Origin: Rhodocytophaga aerolata
GTDB taxonomy: Bacteria > Bacteroidota > Bacteroidia > Cytophagales > 172606-1
Reading direction: 5' to 3'
Assembly (NCBI RefSeq): GCF_030503435.1
Contig: NZ_JAUKPO010000033.1
Span: 1-64,000 of the forward strand
Length of the DNA: 64,000 bases
Shown here: in pieces, positions 1 through 8,348 of the stretch
How the letters are laid out: every line of letters starts with the position of its first letter
Numbering within the stretch: the stretch's first letter is position 1
Made by a program: the position numbers and the translations under genes
Notes under the pieces: generated by a model
What the model was told of the DNA's origin: nothing
Seen by the model: only the letters and a program-made list of their open reading frames with translations
The model's database searches: none

Positions 1-122
1 CCTATCAAAACAATTGGGATGGCACTTTTCAGGGAAAGCCCTTGATGGCCGAAGCTTATTACTTTGTTATTAAATCCAGTAAAGAAACGATCAAATCAGG
101 TACTGTTACTATCATCCGGTAA
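1..122 (+). CDS. C-terminal end of a probable T9SS surface adhesin (partial)
   Basis: Only the last 39 codons are present; the frame opens at base 3 and ends with TAA at 120-122. The residues read YQNNWDGTFQGKPL, then a strand AEAYYFVIKSS and a final TIIR. This resembles the end of the gliding-motility-associated C-terminal domain (CHU/type B T9SS sorting domain), whose typical motif is WDG.....G..V..G.Y.Y.I. The next gene, 24 bp downstream, is PorP/SprF-like. SprF proteins are known to be needed for secretion of SprB-like adhesins carrying such type B domains, so the pair makes functional sense. The main part of the gene lies outside the window. Confidence 0.75.
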   Translation, partial: YQNNWDGTFQGKPLMAEAYYFVIKSSKETIKSGTVTIIR

Positions 123-146
123 TTTGAAAACATAAACTCAATCCCT

Positions 147-1679
147 ATGAAAAAGATATTATTCTTATGGTTCCTATGTATACAGCTTAGTGCAATTGCT
201 CAGCAGTTGCCTTTGCAAAGCCAGTTTTTTCTGAATCCTTATGCTTATAATCCTGCCTATGTAGGATCAAATGGGTATACTGAGGTGTTTATGACTCACA
301 GAAGACAATGGGTAGGAATTGAGGGAGCACCCGTTACTTCCCGAATAAGTGTACACCTGCCAACAAAAGGGAAACTGGTTTATGGAGTTAATCTATACAA
401 TGATAAAAGAGGAATTTTATCTACTACAAGCAGTGTTTTTACCGTAGGATACAGAGCACAACTAGGTAAAGATCAGTTTTTAAAAGCTGGTATTTCTGGA
501 GGTGTAGGAATGAATGGAATTGATATTTCGAGAGTAGAAAACTCTTCTGACCCTGCTATTGCTAATGCTGTCAACAATGCATTTTTTTTTGATGGCAATG
601 CAGGAGTTAGCTATCAATTTAAGCATTTGAATATAGGGGTTTCTTTACCTAAAATTTTCTCTAAGAACATGATCTTTGCGGATGAGTTTAACAACTTAGA
701 AGTAAAAAGATTAGATCATTTTTTATTTAATGCTTCCTATAAGCTTTCTTTATCCAGAGGGGCTGTGGTTGTGGAGCCTCAAGTAATTTACCAAACTGCT
801 GAAGGTTTACCCAGCCAGTTTGAAGGAGCGGCAGTGGTCTATCTGAAAGATCTTATATGGTTTGGTGGTTCATATCGTCAGAACAATGGCCCTGCAGCTT
901 TTGCAGGTGTGAGAATTAGCAACAACCTACGTCTAGGGTATGCTTATGAAACTACTCCCACCAGAACTATTGGTTTCTCAAACGCTTCGCATGAATTAAC
1001 GTTAAATATGCGTTTTGGTCCTAAAAAAGAGCCTAAGAAAACAGCCATTTTAGGAAATAATGCTGTTGCACGCAAAGAAGTAGAAAGAGAAAAACAGGCT
1101 TTCAAAGAAAACAATATAAACCCAGAAAAATTAAAGAAAGTAGAACCTGAAAAAGTTGAGAAGCAGCTATCAAACTTGCCGGCAGCAACGAACCAGTCTA
1201 CTTCAACACATACTCCTGCTCAACGTATAGACTCTACCCCTGCTAAAGCCACTGAAACGGGTAAGCAAAATAAATCTATTCAGCCAACCCAGCAGACCAA
1301 AGGGCAAGCCGCTACTCCTGCAAATAATGTTCCCAATACAGAAACAGATGAGTCAATCAATCCTATCAAAAAATATAATGGAGAAGTAGCAACTAAGCCA
1401 GAGGAAAAAGTGGCTGAGCAAAAGAAAGAAAATAAACTGGAACTAACCAAAGGCCATTATGTTGTTGTAAGTGCTTTCCGAATTTTTGATAATGCTTTTA
1501 AATACCATGAAGCCCTCTCGGACAGATTTATGGATTGCCAATACGGTTATAGTTCTAAATCATTTTATTACTATACATATGTTTTCTCTTCACAAGATAT
1601 TACCAAAGCCCGCCAGGAAAGAGACAAACTCAGAAAACTTAAAGGATTTGGCAATACTTGGGTATTAACAGTTGAGTAA
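147..1679 (+). CDS. PorP/SprF family T9SS membrane protein with a C-terminal SPOR-like domain
   Basis: 510 residues. A signal peptide (about 1-18, ending AIAQQ) precedes a PorP/SprF-type outer-membrane beta-barrel (about 19-295). Its N-terminal hallmark is LPLQSQFFLNPYAYNPAYVGSN, followed by the HRRQWVGIEGAP motif. Family members are usually about 300-340 residues. Here a charged, Pro/Thr/Gln-rich linker (about 295-435) leads to a 75-residue C-terminal domain (GHYVVVSAF...NAFKYHEAL...FYYYTYVFS...ARQERDKL) that looks like a SPOR peptidoglycan-binding fold. It probably forms an outer-membrane partner for the adhesin ending at 122, with the tail touching peptidoglycan. The barrel assignment is strong; the SPOR assignment is by pattern only. 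Confidence 0.85.
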   Translation: MKKILFLWFLCIQLSAIAQQLPLQSQFFLNPYAYNPAYVGSNGYTEVFMTHRRQWVGIEGAPVTSRISVHLPTKGKLVYGVNLYNDKRGILSTTSSVFTVGYRAQLGKDQFLKAGISGGVGMNGIDISRVENSSDPAIANAVNNAFFFDGNAGVSYQFKHLNIGVSLPKIFSKNMIFADEFNNLEVKRLDHFLFNASYKLSLSRGAVVVEPQVIYQTAEGLPSQFEGAAVVYLKDLIWFGGSYRQNNGPAAFAGVRISNNLRLGYAYETTPTRTIGFSNASHELTLNMRFGPKKEPKKTAILGNNAVARKEVEREKQAFKENNINPEKLKKVEPEKVEKQLSNLPAATNQSTSTHTPAQRIDSTPAKATETGKQNKSIQPTQQTKGQAATPANNVPNTETDESINPIKKYNGEVATKPEEKVAEQKKENKLELTKGHYVVVSAFRIFDNAFKYHEALSDRFMDCQYGYSSKSFYYYTYVFSSQDITKARQERDKLRKLKGFGNTWVLTVE

Positions 1680-1710
1680 AAGTGTAGTGCTGTAGAATTT
1701 GTTTGTATTC

Positions 1711-1744
1711 AAAAAAGACCTCAAGTAGTTTTGAGGTCTTTTTT
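1711..1744 (+). terminator. Rho-independent terminator after the PorP/SprF gene
   Basis: Perfect stem formed by AAGACCTCAA and TTGAGGTCTT around a 6-nt loop, with A-run and T-run flanks, 31 bp after the stop codon. It closes the adhesin-PorP/SprF unit. Confidence 0.88.
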
Positions 1745-2230
1745 GTAATATATCTCCTGCCTTTTGAACTTTTAATCTGTTTAAATTCACCAATTATGTG
1801 CTAAGAATCAATAACTATTATGACATTTTCATGATAAAATAGTAATAAATAAACATTTTTTTAGAATTTTAGAAATCTTATACAATAGATTCCTTACTTT
1901 TGAGTTACAGAACTGTATGTTAGACATAGCGTAAGATTTACTAATTAAATCAAAGTTTACTCTACAGCATATCATTTCACCAGCATGTAAATCTTCAACC
2001 AGCAGTATAAAAAGGCTTTCCGGCCCATAATAATACAATCGGTCAAGAGAACCGATGTAACAAATTAAGATTGTTTAAAAAGTATCCCTTAATTCTGTTC
2101 ACTACAGATTGACTAATGATGAGTTAGTAAAATCAGTGTGGAACGTTAAACAACTTACCATTAATACATAGAATTATATAGGTTTATCCACAAATAAACC
2201 TAAAGAATATACACTTTAAACTTTTGCATT
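1745..2230. other. Long intergenic region, no gene recognised
   Basis: About 490 bp of AT-rich DNA between a terminator and the lyase gene. One minus-strand frame is open over 69 codons (1829-2038) but has no recognisable protein character. The promoter of the lyase gene should lie here. I see no clear TTTG/TAnnTTTG pair and no strong hairpin. Confidence 0.5.
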
Positions 2231-5200
2231 ATGAATCAACCTATTACCCTTCTGCACAGAGGTGCACGTAGCCTTCTATGTTTGCACCAAAAAATTACCC
2301 CAAACACCCAATTCCTTATTATCTCTGGATTAACACTTATTACAGTATTTTTTTCAATCTTTCCTGGATATGCTCAAAAACGTATTGGACTACATGTAAC
2401 TCAGGAAGAGTTAGACATTTGGAGAAGTAGGGCACGTACGGCCGCCTATATGGAGAAAACAGGCCCTTATCAAAAAACGAATGATGTTTCTGCAAATTCT
2501 CCTGGCGACTGGGACAGAATTTTAAAAAATGCCAATGATTTTGTAGCTAATCCTTCTGCCGACCGCTGGAGTGCATATACCGGTGGTGGTTGTGTACCTA
2601 GGTGGTCAGCAGAACCTGGCACACGTGGCGAGAAAATGAGAGATGCCGGATTTGCCTATCTGATCACCAGCGATAAGCGATACAGTGAAGCTGTTCGTAA
2701 AGAACTATTGGCACATGCCAACAACTCGCTGCTTGATTTTTCTAATAAAAGTCGTTGGTGTGAAGGAGTTTTAGACGATATAAACCCAGGCTTTTTTATT
2801 GCCGAATGGATGTCCAGACTATTGGTTGGATATGATTACATCCGAACTACGGTTTCGCAAGACGAAAGAGCTAAGTTAGATAAGTGGTTTGCCAATGCTG
2901 CTTTTTATTTTCAACGGGAGGTAGACCGGCATATTAACAAATTCTTTGTAGACCGCAATAGTGAAAATTATACCCTAACCCTGTATGGAAATAATAGTGG
3001 GGCTAAAAGGTATAGTGCAATCAGCCATTATGGCGGAAGGCAAATTTCAAATCTGGCAAAAGTATACAATAACCGCAGAGGTTCCATGGTTAGGTTCTAT
3101 GCATTGGTAGGAATACAGCAAAACATTACTCCATTGAAACATAGTGCTAAACTCTATGTAAAAGAATGGTTGCGGTTTAGCACCTTTCCAGATGGAATAA
3201 TCAGTGAGTTCTACCGGTGGACCTCCAGTCAACCAGATTTGGGCTGGGCATATGCAACCTTTTGTGTAGCTCAGGCACTGGACGTAGCAGATCATTTTGC
3301 CAGAGCCGGAGATATGGAATTGTACCGCTATTCTACCTCTCAAGGTTTAGTTGGTACAGAAGGAGGCAATAAAAATATTCAACTGACTATTAAAAACTTA
3401 TTGCAATACCTGGATGGATCTGTAAAACGATATGCTACTACATCTGCTTCGGATGTAGGAAAACAGCACAAGCTGATTGATGGGATAATGCCCGGCTGGG
3501 AAGTAGTAAGCGATATATGGTTTGCTCAAGGAAATGTTTTCTACAAAGATAATTACATAAAAAACGCATACTTACGTAAAAACTCAGGTACCCGCCAATA
3601 TCCGTATCAACAGGCAAGCGCCGGACCAACCAGTGGCTGGTCTGGGGCAGGAGGCATTTATCCTGGTAAACTCTTTATGTTCGGGCAAATGGAAGGCAAA
3701 GTATGGCCGTATTATACAGGTTCGGGAACACCACCTACCCATGCGCCTACCCCTGCTTCAGGTCCTACTAACCATGAGGGAGAAAACACGACTATTACAG
3801 TAAATGCCTGGAGCACTCCTGCTGCCGGAGTATATGCCCATTTCAACGTGTTAATCAATGGAATTAAACTGGACGACGCTTTTGCCAACAGCCGCTCCGA
3901 AAAGCAATATCGCTTCAGTACTAAGCTCAAACCAAGCGAAATTAACTCAATAATTATCCATTTCGATAACAATGGCGTACATGGCCGGGAAGACAGAAAT
4001 TTGTATGTAAAGTCTATTGTAGTAGGAAGTGCAACCTATCCTTCTACAGGGAGCAATGTTACATACGATAAAGGTGCCCTGGATGGGAAAGATGTGGAAA
4101 AGGGCACTCAGACTATTGCCTGGAATGGTGGATTAATATTTAAGCTTTCTGGCAAAGCCCCTTCACAGGATAAACCACCGGTTAATGAGCCACCGGTAGA
4201 AGAACCGCCGGTAGTCAACAATCCAAATCCAGGCACTGGCTCGAATGCTATCACAATTAATGCCTGGAGTAATCCAGCGGGAGGTATTTATGCACATTTT
4301 AATGTATTAGTGAATGGAACAAAAATCGGAGAAGCTTTTGCCAACAGCCGGACTGAAAAGCCATTTAAGTTTAATACTACTCTCAAAGGCAGTGAAATCA
4401 ATTCGGTAATTGTTCATTTTGATAATAATGGCGTGCACGGCCGGGAAGACAGAGATTTATATGTTAGATCTATTATAGTAGGAGGTGCAACCTATCCTTC
4501 TACAGGTAGTAATGTCACGTATGATAAAAACTCTATTGACGGAAAAGATGTAGTAAAAGGAAACCTGGTTATGCCTTGGAACGGTGGGTTAATATTCAAA
4601 CTTTCCGGCAAGGCTCCTGATAATGGTCCTGTGGTAACCAATCCCCCTTCTACTCCATCACCCTCTGGCAGCAGCAAAATTGCTGTTACTGCCTATGGAT
4701 CGAAAGCAGGTGGCCAGTATGCCCATTTTAATCTGTTGGTAAACGGAGCAAAAGTAGGTGAAGCCACTACCACCGGTTCTCAGAAAGTATATACTTTTAC
4801 TGCTAAAATAGCACCCGGCAGCATCCGGACGGTTACTGTTCACTTTGACAATGATGCAAATATTAAAAATGAAGACAGAAATTTGACAGTAAAATCTTTG
4901 GCAGTCAATAATTCTACTTACAAGCCAACAGGAAGCAATGTATTTCTAGACAAAGGTGAATTGGATGGGAAAGACATCCGGTCTGGCCGTGAATTAATTC
5001 CATGGGATGCCGGGTTAGTATTCAACATCAATGGTGCAAATGCCAGAGGAGACTTCAGCGAAGAGAACTCTCAAGAAATTATTTCCGGGCTACAGGTATC
5101 ACCCAATCCAACTAAAGGCAAATTCAATCTGCAATTAACCAAAAGTGATCTGGCAGATGACGTAGTATATATTGCTGTGTACGATGTTATTGGAAAACTT

Positions 5201-5338
5201 TATTATGAAGAAATGTTAAGGTCCACAGAAAGCATCCTTCAGAAAAATTTAGACTTGTCTGCTATTCCGGAAGGCATGTATTTAGTGAAAGTACGTACAA
5301 ATACACAGGAAATAGTGAAGAAATTAATTAAAGAATAA
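2231..5338 (+). CDS. Secreted alginate-lyase-like polysaccharide lyase with three CBM60-like modules and a T9SS sorting domain
   Basis: 1035 residues. An N-terminal hydrophobic segment (about 30-48, ending GYAQ) is the export signal. Residues about 50-400 resemble the alginate lyase (alpha/alpha-barrel) family, with many Trp/Tyr/Asn motifs such as RWCEGVLDDINPGFFIAEW. Three similar modules follow at about 519-645, 673-793 and 816-935, each with HFDN(N/D)...EDR(N/D)L.V.S(I/L), YPSTGSNV and LDGKD. This is the pattern of Ca-dependent CBM60-type xylan-binding domains. Pro-rich linkers separate them. The last 85 residues (VSPNPTKGKFNLQL...YDVIGKLYYEE...GMYLVKVRTN..EIVKKLIKE) are a type A T9SS sorting domain. 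The protein probably ends up on the cell surface or outside the cell and degrades an acidic polysaccharide; the exact substrate cannot be read from sequence. Confidence 0.8.
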   Translation: MNQPITLLHRGARSLLCLHQKITPNTQFLIISGLTLITVFFSIFPGYAQKRIGLHVTQEELDIWRSRARTAAYMEKTGPYQKTNDVSANSPGDWDRILKNANDFVANPSADRWSAYTGGGCVPRWSAEPGTRGEKMRDAGFAYLITSDKRYSEAVRKELLAHANNSLLDFSNKSRWCEGVLDDINPGFFIAEWMSRLLVGYDYIRTTVSQDERAKLDKWFANAAFYFQREVDRHINKFFVDRNSENYTLTLYGNNSGAKRYSAISHYGGRQISNLAKVYNNRRGSMVRFYALVGIQQNITPLKHSAKLYVKEWLRFSTFPDGIISEFYRWTSSQPDLGWAYATFCVAQALDVADHFARAGDMELYRYSTSQGLVGTEGGNKNIQLTIKNLLQYLDGSVKRYATTSASDVGKQHKLIDGIMPGWEVVSDIWFAQGNVFYKDNYIKNAYLRKNSGTRQYPYQQASAGPTSGWSGAGGIYPGKLFMFGQMEGKVWPYYTGSGTPPTHAPTPASGPTNHEGENTTITVNAWSTPAAGVYAHFNVLINGIKLDDAFANSRSEKQYRFSTKLKPSEINSIIIHFDNNGVHGREDRNLYVKSIVVGSATYPSTGSNVTYDKGALDGKDVEKGTQTIAWNGGLIFKLSGKAPSQDKPPVNEPPVEEPPVVNNPNPGTGSNAITINAWSNPAGGIYAHFNVLVNGTKIGEAFANSRTEKPFKFNTTLKGSEINSVIVHFDNNGVHGREDRDLYVRSIIVGGATYPSTGSNVTYDKNSIDGKDVVKGNLVMPWNGGLIFKLSGKAPDNGPVVTNPPSTPSPSGSSKIAVTAYGSKAGGQYAHFNLLVNGAKVGEATTTGSQKVYTFTAKIAPGSIRTVTVHFDNDANIKNEDRNLTVKSLAVNNSTYKPTGSNVFLDKGELDGKDIRSGRELIPWDAGLVFNINGANARGDFSEENSQEIISGLQVSPNPTKGKFNLQLTKSDLADDVVYIAVYDVIGKLYYEEMLRSTESILQKNLDLSAIPEGMYLVKVRTNTQEIVKKLIKE

Positions 5339-5358
5339 GTTAGTTTCAGAGTCAATAT

Positions 5359-5399
5359 ATGCCTAGCTATACCTTTGTGTATAGCTAGGCATTTTTTTA
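5359..5399 (+). terminator. Rho-independent terminator after the lyase gene
   Basis: Perfect 14-bp stem ATGCCTAGCTATAC / GTATAGCTAGGCAT with a 6-nt loop and a run of seven T, 20 bp after the stop codon. Confidence 0.92.
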
Positions 5400-5546
5400 T
5401 ATAAATGATTACCTTGCATCTGGGTGCAAATAATTGCAAAATTATTTGACTAAGTAGCCGAAAGCTTTATATTCACATGCTTGACTACTGACAGATAGCT
5501 GGCATTTATTTGATATGGCATCTGGCCACCCTTAATTCTACCCAAC

Positions 5547-6647
5547 ATGATCTATACAAACCGCAGAAACATTTTAAAGAGCTTAGCTTTCGGTAGCGCG
5601 GCTACCTTATTTTCTCCCCATAGTTTACTGGCTGCTACTTTACAACAAAAAAACCGCTTAGGTGTTGCCCTGGTAGGACTTGGGTATTATAGTACAGATT
5701 TGCTGGCACCTGCCCTGCAACAAACGAAACATTGTTACCTGGCAGGTATTGTAACTGGCACTCCTTCAAAAGCGGAGGAATGGAAGAAAAAATACAATAT
5801 CCCTGATAAAAATATTTATAACTATCAGAATTTTAATCAGATAGCGAATAACCTTGATATTGATGTTATATATGTGGTTCTTCCACCTTCAATGCATAAA
5901 GAATACGTGGTAAAAGCTGCCAATGCAGGGAAACACGTCTGGTGCGAAAAGCCCATGGCCATTAGTGTACAGGAGTGCCAGGAAATGATAGACGCTTGTA
6001 AAAAGAACAAAAAGTCCCTGGCCATCGGCTACCGGTTACAACACGAACCTAATACACAAGAGTACCGCCGGATAGTAAAGCAAAAATTATTAGGCAAGGT
6101 AAAAAGTGTAACCTGTGGCGCCGGATACCAGGAAAGCCGTACCGATCACTGGAAGCAGAAGAAGGAAATGGGCGGTGGGGTATTGTATGATATGGGCGTT
6201 TATTCTATCCAGGGAGCCCGGTTAGGAGCTGGCATGGAGCCTATTTCCGTTGTTTCTGCCAAAACATCCACTTCCCGGCCACAGATTTATAAAAATGGTT
6301 TGGACGAAACAACCGAAGCCAAGTTGGAATTTCCAGGTGGAGTACTAGCTGATATTAAAACAAGTTTTGCCGAAAACATCAATTACCTGAATATCATGTG
6401 TGAGAAAGGAGATATTAAAATGTCGCCTTATCAGAGTTATGCAGGGGTAAAAGGTACTAGTCCGCTTGGCGAAATTAATCATAGTTACCAGGTTCCCTGG
6501 CAGCAAGCCAACCAGATGGATGATGATGCATTAGCTATCATGCAAGGCAAACCCATGCTGGTACCAGGCGAAGAAGGGTTGAGAGATATCCGGATTGTGG
6601 AAGCCATTTACAAATCGGCTGCAAGCGGAAAGTCTGTAAAAATCTAG
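5547..6647 (+). CDS. Gfo/Idh/MocA family sugar oxidoreductase, Tat-exported
   Basis: 366 residues. The N-terminus NRRNILKSLAFGSAATLF is a twin-arginine-type signal, so the folded, cofactor-loaded enzyme should go to the periplasm. The Rossmann motif VALVGLGYYSTDLLAPAL starts near residue 40. The family motif VWCEKPMAISVQECQEMIDAC (about 131-151) includes the conserved EKP lysine. Family members carry out NAD(P)-dependent oxidation or reduction of sugars, often with tightly bound cofactor in the glucose-fructose oxidoreductase subgroup that also uses Tat. The next gene encodes a second Tat-type member of the same superfamily, but the sequences are clearly different. The substrate is unknown. 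Confidence 0.88.
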   Translation: MIYTNRRNILKSLAFGSAATLFSPHSLLAATLQQKNRLGVALVGLGYYSTDLLAPALQQTKHCYLAGIVTGTPSKAEEWKKKYNIPDKNIYNYQNFNQIANNLDIDVIYVVLPPSMHKEYVVKAANAGKHVWCEKPMAISVQECQEMIDACKKNKKSLAIGYRLQHEPNTQEYRRIVKQKLLGKVKSVTCGAGYQESRTDHWKQKKEMGGGVLYDMGVYSIQGARLGAGMEPISVVSAKTSTSRPQIYKNGLDETTEAKLEFPGGVLADIKTSFAENINYLNIMCEKGDIKMSPYQSYAGVKGTSPLGEINHSYQVPWQQANQMDDDALAIMQGKPMLVPGEEGLRDIRIVEAIYKSAASGKSVKI

Positions 6648-6727
6648 ACAAGCAATGGTGTAGAAACCAGAAGTTGCTCATTACCCAAGATATCCAATAC
6701 TATTTATCCTTCAGGCTATCAAATCTT

Positions 6728-7909
6728 ATGAACGAAAAACAACCCAATCGCCGGAAATTCCTCAAAGAATCCGTAGCCACAGCTGCTGGAATAATTATAA
6801 CATCGGCTATTCCAACAGAAGCTGTTCGGGCTTCTGCAAATACAGGTCTAACACCATTATCTGCTCCAAATATTCTCACTAAATCAACAGATACTCCCCG
6901 CATTAAATTTTCAGCCATTGGACTAAACCATGGACATATTTATGGGCAGGTAGAAGCGGTTATCAGAGGAGGCGGGCAGTTGGTATCCTTCTATGCAAAA
7001 GAACCGGATCTGGCCGCAGCGTTCAGTAAACGGTACCCAGATGCTAAAGTAGCCCGTTCAGAAAAAGAAATTCTGGAAGACAAATCCATACAACTGGTAG
7101 TCAGCGCTTCTATTCCTGATGAACGTGCCCCTTTAGGCATAGAAGTGATGAAGAATGGCAAAGATTTTATGGTTGACAAGCCAGGCATTACCAGTCTGGA
7201 ACAGCTGGACCAAGTACGGAAAGTGCAAAAACAGACTGGACGTATTTACTCTATAATGTATAGCGAACGCTTAGAGAACCGGGCTACCGTAAAAGCAGGC
7301 GAACTGGTAAAAGCAGGAGCCATTGGTAAGGTAATACAGACGATTGGCTTAGGTCCACACCGGATAAATCTAAAGAGCCGTCCGGAATGGTTTTTCGACC
7401 GCAAACGGTTTGGCGGGATTATTTGTGATATTGGTTCGCATCAATGCGATCAATTTTTATTTTTTACAGGTTCTACGAAAGCAGAAATAGTGTCTTCTCA
7501 GGTAGGAAATGTACATTATCCCCAATATCCGCTTTTCGAAGATTTTGGCGATGTTGTGATCCGGGGCGATAAAGGAACAGGCTATATCCGGGTAGACTGG
7601 TTTACACCAGATGGCCTCAACACCTGGGGAGATGGCAGGCTGACTATCCTGGGAACAGAAGGATATATCGAACTGAGGAAAAATATTGATATTGCCGGTC
7701 GACCGGGAGGCAATCACCTGTTTCTGGTAGATAATAAAAACACACAATATATAGATTGCAGCCAAGAAGAACTTCCCTATGGCAAACAATTAGTAGATGA
7801 TGTATTGAACAGAACACAAACAGCTATGTCTCAGGAACATTGTTTTCTTGCCACAGAAGTAGCTTTGAAAGCTCAAAAACAAGCGCAACAACTAAAAATA
7901 AATACATAA
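6728..7909 (+). CDS. Second Gfo/Idh/MocA family oxidoreductase, Tat-exported
   Basis: 393 residues from the ATG at 6728. A longer frame begins at TTG 6674, but the twin-arginine signal (NRRKFLKESVATAAGIIITSA) sits immediately behind the ATG, so this start is preferred. An NAD-binding fold (IKFSAIGLNHGHIYGQVEAVI) and the family motif FMVDKPGITSLEQLDQV follow; the lysine in DKP matches the catalytic lysine of the EKP motif. GGIICDIGSHQCDQFLFFTG is the usual mid-domain segment with a conserved Asp/His. It lies 80 bp behind the first oxidoreductase, with no terminator between, so both are probably co-transcribed and may act on related periplasmic sugars or polyols. The substrate is unknown. Confidence 0.87.
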   Translation: MNEKQPNRRKFLKESVATAAGIIITSAIPTEAVRASANTGLTPLSAPNILTKSTDTPRIKFSAIGLNHGHIYGQVEAVIRGGGQLVSFYAKEPDLAAAFSKRYPDAKVARSEKEILEDKSIQLVVSASIPDERAPLGIEVMKNGKDFMVDKPGITSLEQLDQVRKVQKQTGRIYSIMYSERLENRATVKAGELVKAGAIGKVIQTIGLGPHRINLKSRPEWFFDRKRFGGIICDIGSHQCDQFLFFTGSTKAEIVSSQVGNVHYPQYPLFEDFGDVVIRGDKGTGYIRVDWFTPDGLNTWGDGRLTILGTEGYIELRKNIDIAGRPGGNHLFLVDNKNTQYIDCSQEELPYGKQLVDDVLNRTQTAMSQEHCFLATEVALKAQKQAQQLKINT

Positions 7910-7916
7910 TGGGTTG

Positions 7917-7959
7917 GTAGTCAGGTGAGATTAAAAATCAATTACCTGACTACTTTTTT
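7917..7959. terminator. Terminator between the oxidoreductase pair and acyP
   Basis: Perfect 10-bp stem GTAGTCAGGT / ACCTGACTAC (7917-7926 and 7944-7953) followed by six T on the plus strand. It sits between two convergent genes and overlaps the stop codon of acyP. Confidence 0.8.
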
Positions 7960-8245
7960 ATCTCTTCTGCTCGAAAGTAGCAAATCCCTTGAGTTCATCT
8001 GTTTCGTGTACCTCCACTTGGGTTACTCTTGCCCGGTCAGGTCCCTGATGCAGCCACGCAAGTAATTGACGCAGGGCCATTTCATCTCCTTCTGCCTCCA
8101 GATAAACACTCCCATCCTTTTCATTTTGCACAAAGCCGGTTAAGCCCAAAGACGCTGCCTGCCGCTGGGTGCTGGCTCTGAAAAAAACTTCCTGCACTTT
8201 TCCAAGTACGCGCACAGCCATATGTTTTTTAGTAGGATGGTTCAT
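7958..8245 (-). CDS. acyP: Acylphosphatase
   Basis: 95 residues from ATG at 8245; an ATG eight codons further in (8221) is also possible. Acylphosphatases hydrolyse acyl phosphates such as acetyl phosphate in the cytoplasm. The family signature is present: VRVLGKVQEVFFRASTQRQAASLGLTGFVQN. It contains the catalytic Arg (FFRAST; most members have YR) and the Asn of GFVQN, then DGSVYLEAEGD. The length is normal for the family. The gene is convergent with the oxidoreductases and divergent from the PQQ dehydrogenase gene, about 100 bp from that start. A plus-strand frame crosses this gene only as an in-frame upstream extension of the dehydrogenase. Confidence 0.9.
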   Translation of the reverse strand: MNHPTKKHMAVRVLGKVQEVFFRASTQRQAASLGLTGFVQNEKDGSVYLEAEGDEMALRQLLAWLHQGPDRARVTQVEVHETDELKGFATFEQKR

Positions 8246-8348
8246 TGATTTCACTGAGTCTATAAATAGTAGTAAAGCTGGCAAAAGCAAGTTTGATTAT
8301 GAGCTAAAAAATGAGTTATTTCAGAATAGTAGCTCCTGTAAAATCTGT

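Noticed and set aside
1829-2038. 69-codon minus-strand frame in the intergenic region
   Set aside because: No recognisable protein character, no partner, AT-rich DNA; likely chance.
8169-8348. 5' extension of the PQQ dehydrogenase frame
   Set aside because: It runs antisense through acyP, and the signal peptide begins at 8349.
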